Assembly (NCBI GenBank): GCA_003663535.1
Contig: QMUE01000121.1
Coordinates: forward strand, 1-5,221
Direction: 5' to 3'
Length of the DNA: 5,221 bases
Source: Thermococci archaeon
Lineage (GTDB): Archaea; Methanobacteriota_B; Thermococci; Thermococcales; Thermococcaceae
This document shows positions 1 through 5,221 of the stretch, piece after piece. How positions within the stretch are numbered: position 1 is the first letter of the stretch; each line of letters opens with the position of its first letter. The position numbers were made by a program, and so were the translations under genes. The notes beneath the pieces are model-generated. The model made no database searches and was not told where the DNA came from. It saw only the letters and a list, made by a program, of their open reading frames with translations.

Positions 1-17
1 AAGCACCACATAGTACC

Positions 18-464
18 TTAGACTACATCGAAACTTATTTCAAGGAGTTCTTTGGCTTTCCTAAACCGGACTTTCTTAATCTTTATCTCCCCAATTTCTC
101 CGGTTGTTTTTGTATGGTCTTTGTTGCAAGCATTCACGTTCCACCCATTAATAACAACTATCTTGAGCCTTCTAACTTCAGGTGGAATTGGGAAGAGATC
201 GTACATATCCTCTCCAAATCTGCTCTCTGCCTCTTCTCTTGGAAGCTCATATACTTTAATTGGAACATTTTCTTCGATTTTCCTATTGGCAAACTCTTCA
301 ATCATTGCAATCTCCTCTTTTGTGGGCTTTCGATTGAACTTAACGGTTAACCTACCATGCTTGCCACTTACATAAACACTTGCTGTCCACTTGGCCTCCT
401 CACCTAAAACTTTAACCACTGCCCCTTTTAACACATGCAAGGCAGTGTGGGTTTTAACCTCCAT
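18..464 (-). CDS. alaX: AlaX-type trans-editing deacylase (short form)
   Basis: A 148-residue stand-alone homologue of the editing domain of alanyl-tRNA synthetase. Family role: a cytosolic zinc-dependent hydrolase that removes wrongly attached amino acids, chiefly serine, from tRNA-Ala. The sequence shows the N-terminal HxxxH pair (H6 and H10 in THTALH) and the second metal half-site, C113 and H117 in [13 protein letters not shown], followed by the TGEIG hallmark of the AlaRS second additional domain. All four predicted zinc ligands are present, so it should be active. There is no catalytic synthetase core and no long C-terminal extension, as in the short AlaX class. The ATG at 464 is preceded by AGGAGGAG at the right distance. 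It is the last gene of the threonine operon, 13 bases after asd, and ends with TAA 17 bases from the window edge. Exact substrate preference (Ser, Gly or other) cannot be read from the sequence. Confidence 0.9.
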   Translation of the reverse strand: MEVKTHTALHVLKGAVVKVLGEEAKWTASVYVSGKHGRLTVKFNRKPTKEEIAMIEEFANRKIEENVPIKVYELPREEAESRFGEDMYDLFPIPPEVRRLKIVVINGWNVNACNKDHTKTTGEIGEIKIKKVRFRKAKELLEISFDVV

Positions 465-469
465 TCACA

Positions 470-477
470 CTCCTCCT
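470..477 (-). promoter_or_regulatory. Ribosome binding site of alaX
   Basis: AGGAGGAG on the minus strand begins directly after the asd TGA stop and ends five bases before the alaX ATG at 464. It fixes the alaX start and indicates that alaX is translated from the same message with its own initiation site. Confidence 0.8.
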
Positions 478-1485
478 TCATAGAATTTCATACACACAAG
501 CCAGCTCAGCGTTTAAGATTGAGCCACCAGCAGCCCCTCTAATTAAGTTATGACCCAATGTGATATATTTAAATTTCCCTTCCCCAATTTTCTCCATCCT
601 TCCAAAAGTAACTGTCATTCCCCTGCCCAAATCCCTATGAAGTTTGGGTTGAGGAATCTCCCTATAGAGGAGCGGCTTTGCGTATGATGGAAGCTTAAGG
701 GATCTTAACGGATCAAAGGATTCAAATGATTTCCTGAGCTCCTCAACAGTTGGGTCCTCCTCAAGTTCAACAAAAACTGCCTCAGTATGAACGTGTAAAA
801 CTGGAACTCTTGTTGTTATGGCCGAAATTTCAAAGCTTGCTGGAGTTATTTTGTTATTCTCGAATTTTCCAAGTATTTTCCTTGACTCATTCTCAATCTT
901 CCACTCCTCTTTTTCAATGTATGGGATCACGTTGTTAAAAATCTGCATGGCTGAGAGTCCACTAAATCCCGCTCCAGAAATGGCCTGCATGGTCACTACG
1001 TTAACTCTCTGTATCCCAAACTTTGAAAGGGCCTTGAGTGAAATCGCCAAAATCGCCGTAGAGCAGTTGGGATTAGTTACTATGAATCCCTTCCAGCCAC
1101 GCTTTTCCCTCTGCACTTCAACTAAACTTAAGTGTTCTCCGTTTACCTCAGGAACCAAAATGGGAACATCTTCCTCATATCGGTGTGAGGAGGCATTGGA
1201 AAATACTGGAATTTTCTCTGCAAGCTTTTCTTCAACTTTTCCAGCAATTGAAGATGGAAGGGCCGAGAAGACTAGATCCGCATTTCCATCAAACTCTTCC
1301 AGGCTTTCTATCCTCATCTCCCCTATCTCCTCAGATACCTCCCACGTAGCGAGTTCTCTAAACCTCTTCCCTCTCGATCTCTGGGAAGCTATGAGGTATT
1401 TCACATCAAACCAAGGATGGCCCTCTAAAAGTCTTACAAAGGTCTGGCCCACCAATCCTGTTGCTCCTAAAATTGCTACCTCCAT
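478..1485 (-). CDS. asd: Aspartate-semialdehyde dehydrogenase
   Basis: This 335-residue cytosolic enzyme reduces aspartyl phosphate to aspartate semialdehyde with NADPH, the second step toward threonine, methionine and lysine. An N-terminal Rossmann loop GATGLVGQ (residues 7-14) binds the nucleotide. The catalytic cysteine is C141 in VTNPNCSTA, ISGAGFSG (169-176) belongs to the active site, and RVPVLHVHTEAV (226-237) holds the catalytic histidine, probably H233. The C-terminal AAGGSILNAEL is typical of the family. Length and motifs fit the archaeal/fungal-type Asd. One oddity is valine (V232) where many relatives have glycine just before the catalytic histidine. The ATG shares one base with the thrC stop (TAATG), and AGAGGT at 1497-1492 is its Shine-Dalgarno. 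This coupling ties its expression to thrC. Stop is TGA, followed at once by the alaX Shine-Dalgarno. Function is secure from motifs; cofactor choice (NADPH or NADH) is not determined. Confidence 0.95.
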   Translation of the reverse strand: MEVAILGATGLVGQTFVRLLEGHPWFDVKYLIASQRSRGKRFRELATWEVSEEIGEMRIESLEEFDGNADLVFSALPSSIAGKVEEKLAEKIPVFSNASSHRYEEDVPILVPEVNGEHLSLVEVQREKRGWKGFIVTNPNCSTAILAISLKALSKFGIQRVNVVTMQAISGAGFSGLSAMQIFNNVIPYIEKEEWKIENESRKILGKFENNKITPASFEISAITTRVPVLHVHTEAVFVELEEDPTVEELRKSFESFDPLRSLKLPSYAKPLLYREIPQPKLHRDLGRGMTVTFGRMEKIGEGKFKYITLGHNLIRGAAGGSILNAELACVYEIL

Positions 1486-2657
1486 TAAAGAACCTCTTTG
1501 AATGCCTCTAAGCTTGGCTCTATTGGCTCTGGAAGCTCAAACCCCTCAAGGATTATGTTCGGATCCTTCAGGCCGTGTCCTGTCGTTATCAGAACCACGC
1601 TCTCATCTTCTTCGGTTTCATTCCTTAGCTTCATTAACCCGGCAAGAGAGGAAGCAGATGCTGGCTCAACAAATATTCCCTCCTTCGATGCAAGCATTTT
1701 CTGAGCTTTCAATATCTCTTCATCAGTCACACTCTCCAAAACCCCTCCAGACTCTTCAACGGCCCGCCAAGCTTTTGGCCAGTTGGCTGGATTTCCAATC
1801 CTTATAGCAGTTGCAACTGTCTCAGGCTTCTTAAGGGGTTTGAAGTCCCTTCTCTCCTTCCACGCTTTAGCCAGGGGCGATGCTCCCTCAGCCTGGATTC
1901 CAATCATTTGAGGGAGTTTATTTATAAAACCGGCTTCGTAAAGCTCTTTAAATCCTTTCCAAATTGCCGAAATATTTCCAGCATTTCCAACAGGCAAAAT
2001 AACTTTATCTGGAACAAACCCAAGCTGATCAAAGATCTCAAAAGCTATGGTTTTTTGCCCTTCAAGACGGAAGGGATTTATGGAATTGAGCATGTAAACG
2101 CCCAGTTCTTTGCTTGCTTCGACCACGACCCTTAAAGCATCATCAAAGTTTCCCCTGATTGGAACTACCTTTGCACCGTAAACTATTGCCTGGGCAAGCT
2201 TTCCTAATGCAATTTTTCCGCTTGGGACTAAAACATAGGCTTTTATGCTTGATTTGGCTGCATAGGCCGCTAAAGATGCTGAGGTATTACCTGTAGAAGC
2301 ACAAATCACCTTATCCATACCAAGCTCTAGGGCCTTGCTAACCCCCACAGTCATTCCCCTATCCTTAAAAGAGCCCGTTGGATTGGCACCTTCGTTTTTC
2401 ACGTAGAGTTCTTTCATCCCAAGCTCAGTTTGCAAGTTCTCTAAGCGGTAGATGGGTGTTCCACCTTCATTAAGTGAAACCCTTTTTTCAACCGGAATGA
2501 AGCTCTCATATTTCCACAATGTTATGTTTTTACCATCGAAGACGTTTTCAACTTTATCTAAATCAACAAGGACTTCAAGCAATCCACCACATTCACACCT
2601 ATACCTAACTTCCGTTGGATCATATTCCTTTCCACATTCTATACATCTCAAAATCAT
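1485..2657 (-). CDS. thrC: Threonine synthase
   Basis: A 390-residue PLP enzyme that converts O-phosphohomoserine and water to threonine and phosphate, the last step of the pathway. An N-terminal zinc ribbon is visible (C5, C8, C21, C23), common in archaeal threonine synthases. The PLP lysine is K98 in NPTGSFKDRG (92-101). STGNTSASLAAYAA (121-134) gives the cofactor-contacting asparagine N124, and PVGNAGN (222-228) is the phosphate-binding loop. Near the C-terminus, EPASASSLAGL and TTGHGLKDP are also conserved. The zinc ribbon and NPTGSFKDRG favour threonine synthase over threonine dehydratase or other fold-type II enzymes, as does its position beside homoserine kinase. The ATG overlaps the thrB stop (ATGA, 2657-2654), with GGAGG at 2671-2667 nine bases upstream. 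The TAA stop overlaps the asd start. No truncation or frameshift is seen. Confidence 0.96.
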   Translation of the reverse strand: MILRCIECGKEYDPTEVRYRCECGGLLEVLVDLDKVENVFDGKNITLWKYESFIPVEKRVSLNEGGTPIYRLENLQTELGMKELYVKNEGANPTGSFKDRGMTVGVSKALELGMDKVICASTGNTSASLAAYAAKSSIKAYVLVPSGKIALGKLAQAIVYGAKVVPIRGNFDDALRVVVEASKELGVYMLNSINPFRLEGQKTIAFEIFDQLGFVPDKVILPVGNAGNISAIWKGFKELYEAGFINKLPQMIGIQAEGASPLAKAWKERRDFKPLKKPETVATAIRIGNPANWPKAWRAVEESGGVLESVTDEEILKAQKMLASKEGIFVEPASASSLAGLMKLRNETEEDESVVLITTGHGLKDPNIILEGFELPEPIEPSLEAFKEVL

Positions 2658-3529
2658 TCTGCTCCCCCTCCTACTTTGCTAATAAAGTATTCGGCATTAA
2701 TTCCCTCCTCTTCAAAAGCTCCTACAATTGCCTTTCCAATCTCATCAAGGTTTTCACCTAAAGCAAATACAGCTGGTCCAGAGCCGGAGATAGATAATCC
2801 ATAGGCTCCGCTCTCTAATGCTGCTTTCCTAACCCTGTCGAACCAAGGAATTATGGGCTTCCTATAAGGAATTGCCAAATAATCATCCAGCAACTTTCCA
2901 ACTTCTTCTATATCACCATTTTCTAAAGCTAAAACCAAGGAACTTGCTAAGGCTAAATTTCTCACTGCATCACTTAATGGGACGTATTTTGGCAAAACTT
3001 CCCTAGCCCTTTTAGTGCTCACTTCCACTTCTGGCAGTACTATGGCTAACTTAAGCTTTGCATCTATCTTGAATACTTCAAGAGGGAATAGGGATTTTAA
3101 GATCACGAATCCTCCAAACAGGGCTGGAACTACGTTATCTCCATGAGAACTTCCAGATGCTACCCTTTCCCCCTCTAAAGCTGCTCTCAAAATAATCTCT
3201 TTATCCTCTATATCCAAAAGCCTTGCAATTGCTAAAGCTCCTCCCAGAGCAGAGGCTCCAGAGCTACCAAGCCCACTTTTTGGTCTTATTCCTTTCTTAA
3301 TCTTCATTTTAAAGCCACTCTCAACTCCAACTTCCCTTAATAGGAATAAAGCCGAAACAGAGGCAACATTCTTATCTGGCTCCTCTGGAACCTTGTAACC
3401 CTTAACTTTTACTTCAATCTCATCGCTTAGCTTAACCCTAATGAAATCCCTCGGCTTTTCTAAGCAAAGACCAAAGACATCAAATCCTGGCCCAAAGTTT
3501 GCTATCGTTGCTGGAACCGAGACTCTCAT
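2654..3529 (-). CDS. thrB: Homoserine kinase (GHMP family)
   Basis: A 291-residue GHMP-superfamily kinase that phosphorylates L-homoserine with ATP to O-phosphohomoserine, the substrate of the neighbouring threonine synthase. All three GHMP motifs are present: motif 1, VPATIANFGPGFDVFGL (5-21); the ATP phosphate loop KSGLGSSGASA (84-94); and motif 3, GLSISGSGPAVFAL (244-257). The segment GERVASGSSHGDNVVPALFGG (120-140) matches the homoserine kinase active-site region better than those of mevalonate or shikimate kinases. Length is normal for the family. The gene starts at an ATG whose last bases form the aspartate kinase stop (ATGA, 3529-3526), and an unusually complete Shine-Dalgarno, GAGGTGAT, lies six bases upstream, so it should be translated well even without coupling. 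Homoserine itself must come from a homoserine dehydrogenase that is not in this window. Confidence 0.96.
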   Translation of the reverse strand: MRVSVPATIANFGPGFDVFGLCLEKPRDFIRVKLSDEIEVKVKGYKVPEEPDKNVASVSALFLLREVGVESGFKMKIKKGIRPKSGLGSSGASALGGALAIARLLDIEDKEIILRAALEGERVASGSSHGDNVVPALFGGFVILKSLFPLEVFKIDAKLKLAIVLPEVEVSTKRAREVLPKYVPLSDAVRNLALASSLVLALENGDIEEVGKLLDDYLAIPYRKPIIPWFDRVRKAALESGAYGLSISGSGPAVFALGENLDEIGKAIVGAFEEEGINAEYFISKVGGGAE

Positions 3530-4581
3530 TGAAAAATCACCTCGTGTATGGCATTTAAAGTATTTTCAAGCTCTTCCCTTCTTACAAGAAAGCAAATCCA
3601 ATTTCTGCCCCTCTTGTAGATCTGAGCATTGAGGTTCACTTCATTTACTCCAACAATCCCTATGCTTGCAAGGTTTTCATTGATGATTTTGTAGGCCAAT
3701 ATTGGCATTCCAGCATTTATTTTTGAAATAAGCGTCCCTAAGCGCTGATTATTCGTTTTCCCTAAAATTATCGGTATTTTTCCCTTTACCGGTTCAATAG
3801 CCCTTTCATGCAAAGCCTTCATCCCAAGCATTGAAGCCGTCAAAACTTCTTCATAAGATGCAAAGGGGAGTAGCCTAGCATCTCTAACTATCTTGGGATC
3901 GGCCGTATAGATCCCCTTGACATCGCTCATTATCAAAACGGCTCTTGCTTCTAAAAGCGAACCCAATATGGTTGCTGTATAATCACTTCCTCCTCGCCCA
4001 AGTGTTGTTCTAAAGCTTTTATAACCTCCCAAGAACCCCGTAACAACTGGAACCTTATTTTGTTTAAGCAAATCTTCAAGAACTTTCACTCTTTTTGCCG
4101 TCTCACCAAGGTCAACTTTTGCGTTTCCAAAACTGTTGTCCGTTCTGATTATGTGGAAGGCATCGATTGCTTCGCCTTCTATTCCCGAGTTTTTCAAAGC
4201 ATTTACGAACAGATTAACTGAAAGTCTTTCCCCAAAGGATAGAACATGGTCAATAAAGGCTTTTTTATTTGGAAAACTCTTTTCATTTCTCAAAACCTGC
4301 TCGAGCTCAGCTAAAAGGATTTCAACTGAATTGAGGTCAATTTTGCTTTTGTTTGCTAGTTTTTCATGCTTTTTTGCAATTTCTTCTATTATTGATTCAT
4401 CTTTGCTCTCAGCTAAATCCAAAAGAGCATCTGTGACTCCCTTAAGTGCTGAAAGCACAACCACAACTTCATTCCCTTCGTAGAGTTTCAAAACCAGTTG
4501 CAATGCCTCTTTAAAAGAGTCCCCAATAGAACTTCCTCCAAATTTAACAACTACCCTCTTGTTGGAGAGTTTGTAAATCAC
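3526..4581 (-). CDS. Aspartate kinase, short form with reduced ACT region
   Basis: Catalyses ATP-dependent phosphorylation of aspartate to 4-phosphoaspartate, the committed step of the aspartate family pathway. The amino acid kinase domain covers about residues 9-285: VVVKFGGSS (10-18), VVLSALKGVTDAL (41-53), SFGERLS (115-121), VTGFLGGY (180-187), TTLGRGGSDYTAT (192-204) and SDVKGIYTADPK (219-230). At 351 residues it is about 100 shorter than usual aspartokinases of roughly 450-470. After GTLI (282-285) only about 65 residues remain; they resemble a single shrunken ACT unit (LASIGIVGV, then ICFLVRREELENTLNAIHEVI) rather than the usual tandem pair. Start: GTG at 4581 is the only usual start codon in frame near the kinase motif. 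A strong AGGTGAT lies nine bases upstream, but an out-of-frame ATG at 4585 lies closer to it. First gene of the operon and overlapping thrB by four bases. Often named lysC or ask; no symbol is assigned because isozyme type is unclear. Confidence 0.94.
   Translation of the reverse strand: MIYKLSNKRVVVKFGGSSIGDSFKEALQLVLKLYEGNEVVVVLSALKGVTDALLDLAESKDESIIEEIAKKHEKLANKSKIDLNSVEILLAELEQVLRNEKSFPNKKAFIDHVLSFGERLSVNLFVNALKNSGIEGEAIDAFHIIRTDNSFGNAKVDLGETAKRVKVLEDLLKQNKVPVVTGFLGGYKSFRTTLGRGGSDYTATILGSLLEARAVLIMSDVKGIYTADPKIVRDARLLPFASYEEVLTASMLGMKALHERAIEPVKGKIPIILGKTNNQRLGTLISKINAGMPILAYKIINENLASIGIVGVNEVNLNAQIYKRGRNWICFLVRREELENTLNAIHEVIFQ
3536..3543 (-). promoter_or_regulatory. Ribosome binding site of thrB
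   Basis: GAGGTGAT on the minus strand is an eight-base match to the anti-Shine-Dalgarno, embedded in the last codons of the aspartate kinase and six bases before the thrB ATG. It fixes the thrB start at 3529 and suggests strong independent initiation as well as coupling through the ATGA overlap. Confidence 0.85.
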
Positions 4582-4585
4582 CCAT
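4544..4585 (-). other. Possible 13-codon ORF overlapping the aspartate kinase start
   Basis: ATG at 4585-4583 is ideally spaced behind AGGTGAT and opens a frame of 13 codons (MGDLQTLQQEGSC) ending at TAA 4546-4544 inside the kinase gene. It begins four bases before the kinase GTG and is read in a different frame. If the GGG at 4581-4583 had one G fewer, this ATG would read straight into the kinase (ATG GTG ATT TAC). It may be a chance ATG, a base-calling slip, or a modulating overlapping reading frame. Confidence 0.3.
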
Positions 4586-4590
4586 AATAG

Positions 4591-4597
4591 ATCACCT
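4591..4597 (-). promoter_or_regulatory. Ribosome binding site of the aspartate kinase
   Basis: AGGTGAT on the minus strand matches the archaeal anti-Shine-Dalgarno sequence perfectly. Five bases separate it from an ATG at 4585 that is out of frame with the kinase, and nine bases from the GTG at 4581 that is in frame. The spacing therefore does not clearly favour the GTG, although only the GTG opens the kinase frame. Confidence 0.8.
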
Positions 4598-4616
4598 ATA
4601 CAAGGATTCTTAACCC

Positions 4617-4632
4617 AAATATAACTCTTTTT
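4617..4632 (-). promoter_or_regulatory. Archaeal BRE/TATA promoter of the aspartate kinase-thr operon
   Basis: Read on the minus strand, the sequence is AAAAAGAG (BRE-like, 4632-4625) followed by TTATATTT (TATA-like, 4624-4617). With the usual archaeal spacing of about 25 bases from the TATA centre, transcription should begin near 4594-4599, right at the Shine-Dalgarno. This predicts a leader of only about 15 bases for the five-gene transcript. No second promoter of comparable quality was seen inside the operon. Confidence 0.7.
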
Positions 4633-4675
4633 GCAGATTTTTTGTCAGTAAGACGGAAACGATAGAGCCATGTTT

Positions 4676-4741
4676 TCCAATATGGATAATATGTTGGATT
4701 TCTTTCTGTTTTTCCAATTCATGACAACCTCCTTAATTGGA
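4676..4741. repeat. TCCAA/TTGGA half-site cluster, candidate operator
   Basis: Four five-base half-sites lie between the divergent promoters: TCCAA at 4676-4680, TTGGA at 4694-4698, TCCAA at 4713-4717 and TTGGA at 4737-4741. They form two inverted pairs. The first extends to TCCAATAT/ATGTTGGA with one mismatch (centre 4687). The second is an exact TCCAATT/AATTGGA with a 15-base spacer (centre 4727). The centres are 40 bases apart, close to four helical turns. TGTTTTCCAAT (4671) recurs as TGTTTTTCCAATT (4707). Such spacing would suit a dimeric or higher-order regulator, but short AT-rich repeats also arise by chance, and the two pairs have different spacers. Confidence 0.35.
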
Positions 4742-4760
4742 TAAGAAAGTGCCAAATGAT

Positions 4761-4777
4761 ACAAAAAGTTATATAAT
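4761..4777 (+). promoter_or_regulatory. Archaeal BRE/TATA promoter of the ACT-protein gene
   Basis: ACAAAAAG (4761-4768) looks like a BRE and TTATATAAT (4769-4777) like a TATA box. The expected transcription start is near 4795-4800, giving a leader of about 10 bases that barely includes the Shine-Dalgarno at 4798. The element closely mirrors the promoter of the divergent operon (CAAAAAG then TTATAT in both), so the two transcription units may respond similarly to general factors. Confidence 0.72.
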
Positions 4778-4797
4778 ATCACATAATATTTCCCGTC

Positions 4798-4804
4798 AGG
4801 TGGG
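4798..4804 (+). promoter_or_regulatory. Ribosome binding site of the ACT-protein gene
   Basis: AGGTGGG lies three bases before ATG 4808 and about 20 bases after the TATA box. It supports this start for a gene that has no stop codon in the window and could otherwise be overlooked. Confidence 0.75.
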
Positions 4805-4807
4805 AAT

Positions 4808-5221
4808 ATGGCAGAAGAAAAAGTTAGTATTGCAAAGATTGTGAAAGAGATTATCCTCTCTAGGCCAGCAATCAAAGAGTGCTTGATTCTAGATGTCATA
4901 AATTATAGTGCTCTGGCAAGAGTTATTTTAAAGGAGCTGGAAAAAGAGAACATCAAAACCTCGGCCGGAGCTGTAAAAATGGCTTTAATAAGAATAGGAG
5001 AGGGCTTAAAGAAAGAGAGAGCTTTCTTTGAAGAGAAAATCAAGAACGTGGTTGCAAAGACTGTTATTGAGCTCCAATCCGACCTAACAGTGATAACTGC
5101 CGAACGGAGAGCTGTATTAAATAACCTTGAACAGCTCTTCAAAGTAATGGAAAACGCACGGTTTTTCCAACTTACTCAAGGAGTTGAGACATTTACACTA
5201 GTCCTCTCAAGTGAAGAAAAG
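4808..5221 (+). CDS. Stand-alone ACT-like domain protein, 3' end cut by window
   Basis: An open frame of 138 codons from ATG 4808 with no stop before the window end, so the protein is partial at its C-terminus. Residues 5-70 appear helical (SIAKIVKEIILSRPAIKECL, then VINYSALARVILKELEKE and SAGAVKMALIRIGEGLKKER) and resemble the small HTH-like N-terminal domain in stand-alone ACT proteins, some of which are annotated as aspartate kinase although they lack a kinase domain. Residues about 84-138 look like an ACT beta-alpha-beta unit: VIELQSDLTVIT, a helix RAVLNNLEQLFKVME, then RFFQLTQGVETFTLVLS. No catalytic motif is visible. ACT domains usually bind amino acids and dimerise. The gene is divergent from the aspartate kinase operon, has its own promoter, and AGGTGGG precedes the start by three bases. 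Inference: a ligand-sensing regulator, possibly of aspartate kinase or the threonine operon. Precise function is unknown. Confidence 0.88.
   Translation, partial: MAEEKVSIAKIVKEIILSRPAIKECLILDVINYSALARVILKELEKENIKTSAGAVKMALIRIGEGLKKERAFFEEKIKNVVAKTVIELQSDLTVITAERRAVLNNLEQLFKVMENARFFQLTQGVETFTLVLSSEEK

Noticed and set aside
1..11. A possible start (ATG at 11-9, minus strand) of another gene after alaX
   Set aside because: Only three codons are in the window and no convincing Shine-Dalgarno precedes it, so a sixth operon gene can be neither supported nor excluded.
818..1501. A 227-codon plus-strand open frame opposite asd
   Set aside because: Long, but exactly antisense to a gene with all catalytic motifs; its translation is low-complexity Ser/Leu-rich with no family resemblance.
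4582..4807. A riboswitch or attenuator leader upstream of the aspartate kinase
   Set aside because: The predicted transcription start lies almost at the ribosome binding site, leaving about 15 bases of leader, too short for a structured element or a regulatory-codon leader peptide.
4645..4899. An 84-codon minus-strand open frame across the intergenic region
   Set aside because: It runs over the divergent promoter and into the ACT gene, has no recognisable motif, and its start lies antisense within a well-supported gene. It is a shadow frame.
4903..5142. A 79-codon minus-strand open frame opposite the ACT gene
   Set aside because: Its Ser/Phe-rich composition is that expected of an antisense shadow of Lys/Glu-rich coding DNA; no ribosome binding site or domain was seen.
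1..5221. Mobile elements, CRISPR repeats, tRNA or rRNA genes
   Set aside because: No terminal inverted repeats, transposase or integrase motifs, regularly spaced repeats or cloverleaf-like sequences were seen; composition is even across the window.

Overview
The window looks like chromosomal DNA from a hyperthermophilic archaeon of the Thermococcales (Pyrococcus/Thermococcus type). This is inferred from several signs: archaeal promoters (purine-rich BRE plus TATA-like box) sitting a few bases before the ribosome binding sites, strong GGAGGTGAT-type Shine-Dalgarno sequences, Lys/Glu-rich proteins with frequent AGA/AGG and ATA codons, tight gene packing, and the protein types themselves (short aspartate kinase, zinc-ribbon threonine synthase, stand-alone AlaX).

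Layout. Positions 18-4581 hold five minus-strand genes in one very compact array, read right to left: aspartate kinase (4581-3526), homoserine kinase thrB (3529-2654), threonine synthase thrC (2657-1485), aspartate-semialdehyde dehydrogenase asd (1485-478) and an AlaX-type trans-editing deacylase (464-18). The first three junctions overlap (ATGA, ATGA, TAATG) and the last has a 13-base gap with its own Shine-Dalgarno, so all five are probably co-transcribed. A 226-base intergenic region (4582-4807) follows, with back-to-back archaeal promoters and a set of TCCAA/TTGGA half-sites. A plus-strand gene (4808 to beyond 5221) then encodes a helical N-terminal domain plus an ACT-like domain, and is cut by the window end.

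How the genes work together. Aspartate kinase and Asd carry aspartate to aspartate semialdehyde; homoserine kinase and threonine synthase carry homoserine to threonine. The connecting enzyme, homoserine dehydrogenase, is not in the window and must be encoded elsewhere. AlaX clears mischarged alanine tRNA and is the only non-pathway member of the operon. The most interesting point is regulatory. The aspartate kinase is only 351 residues and lacks most of the usual tandem ACT allosteric region, while the divergent neighbour is a free-standing ACT-like protein. This suggests, but does not prove, that amino-acid sensing for the pathway is provided in trans.
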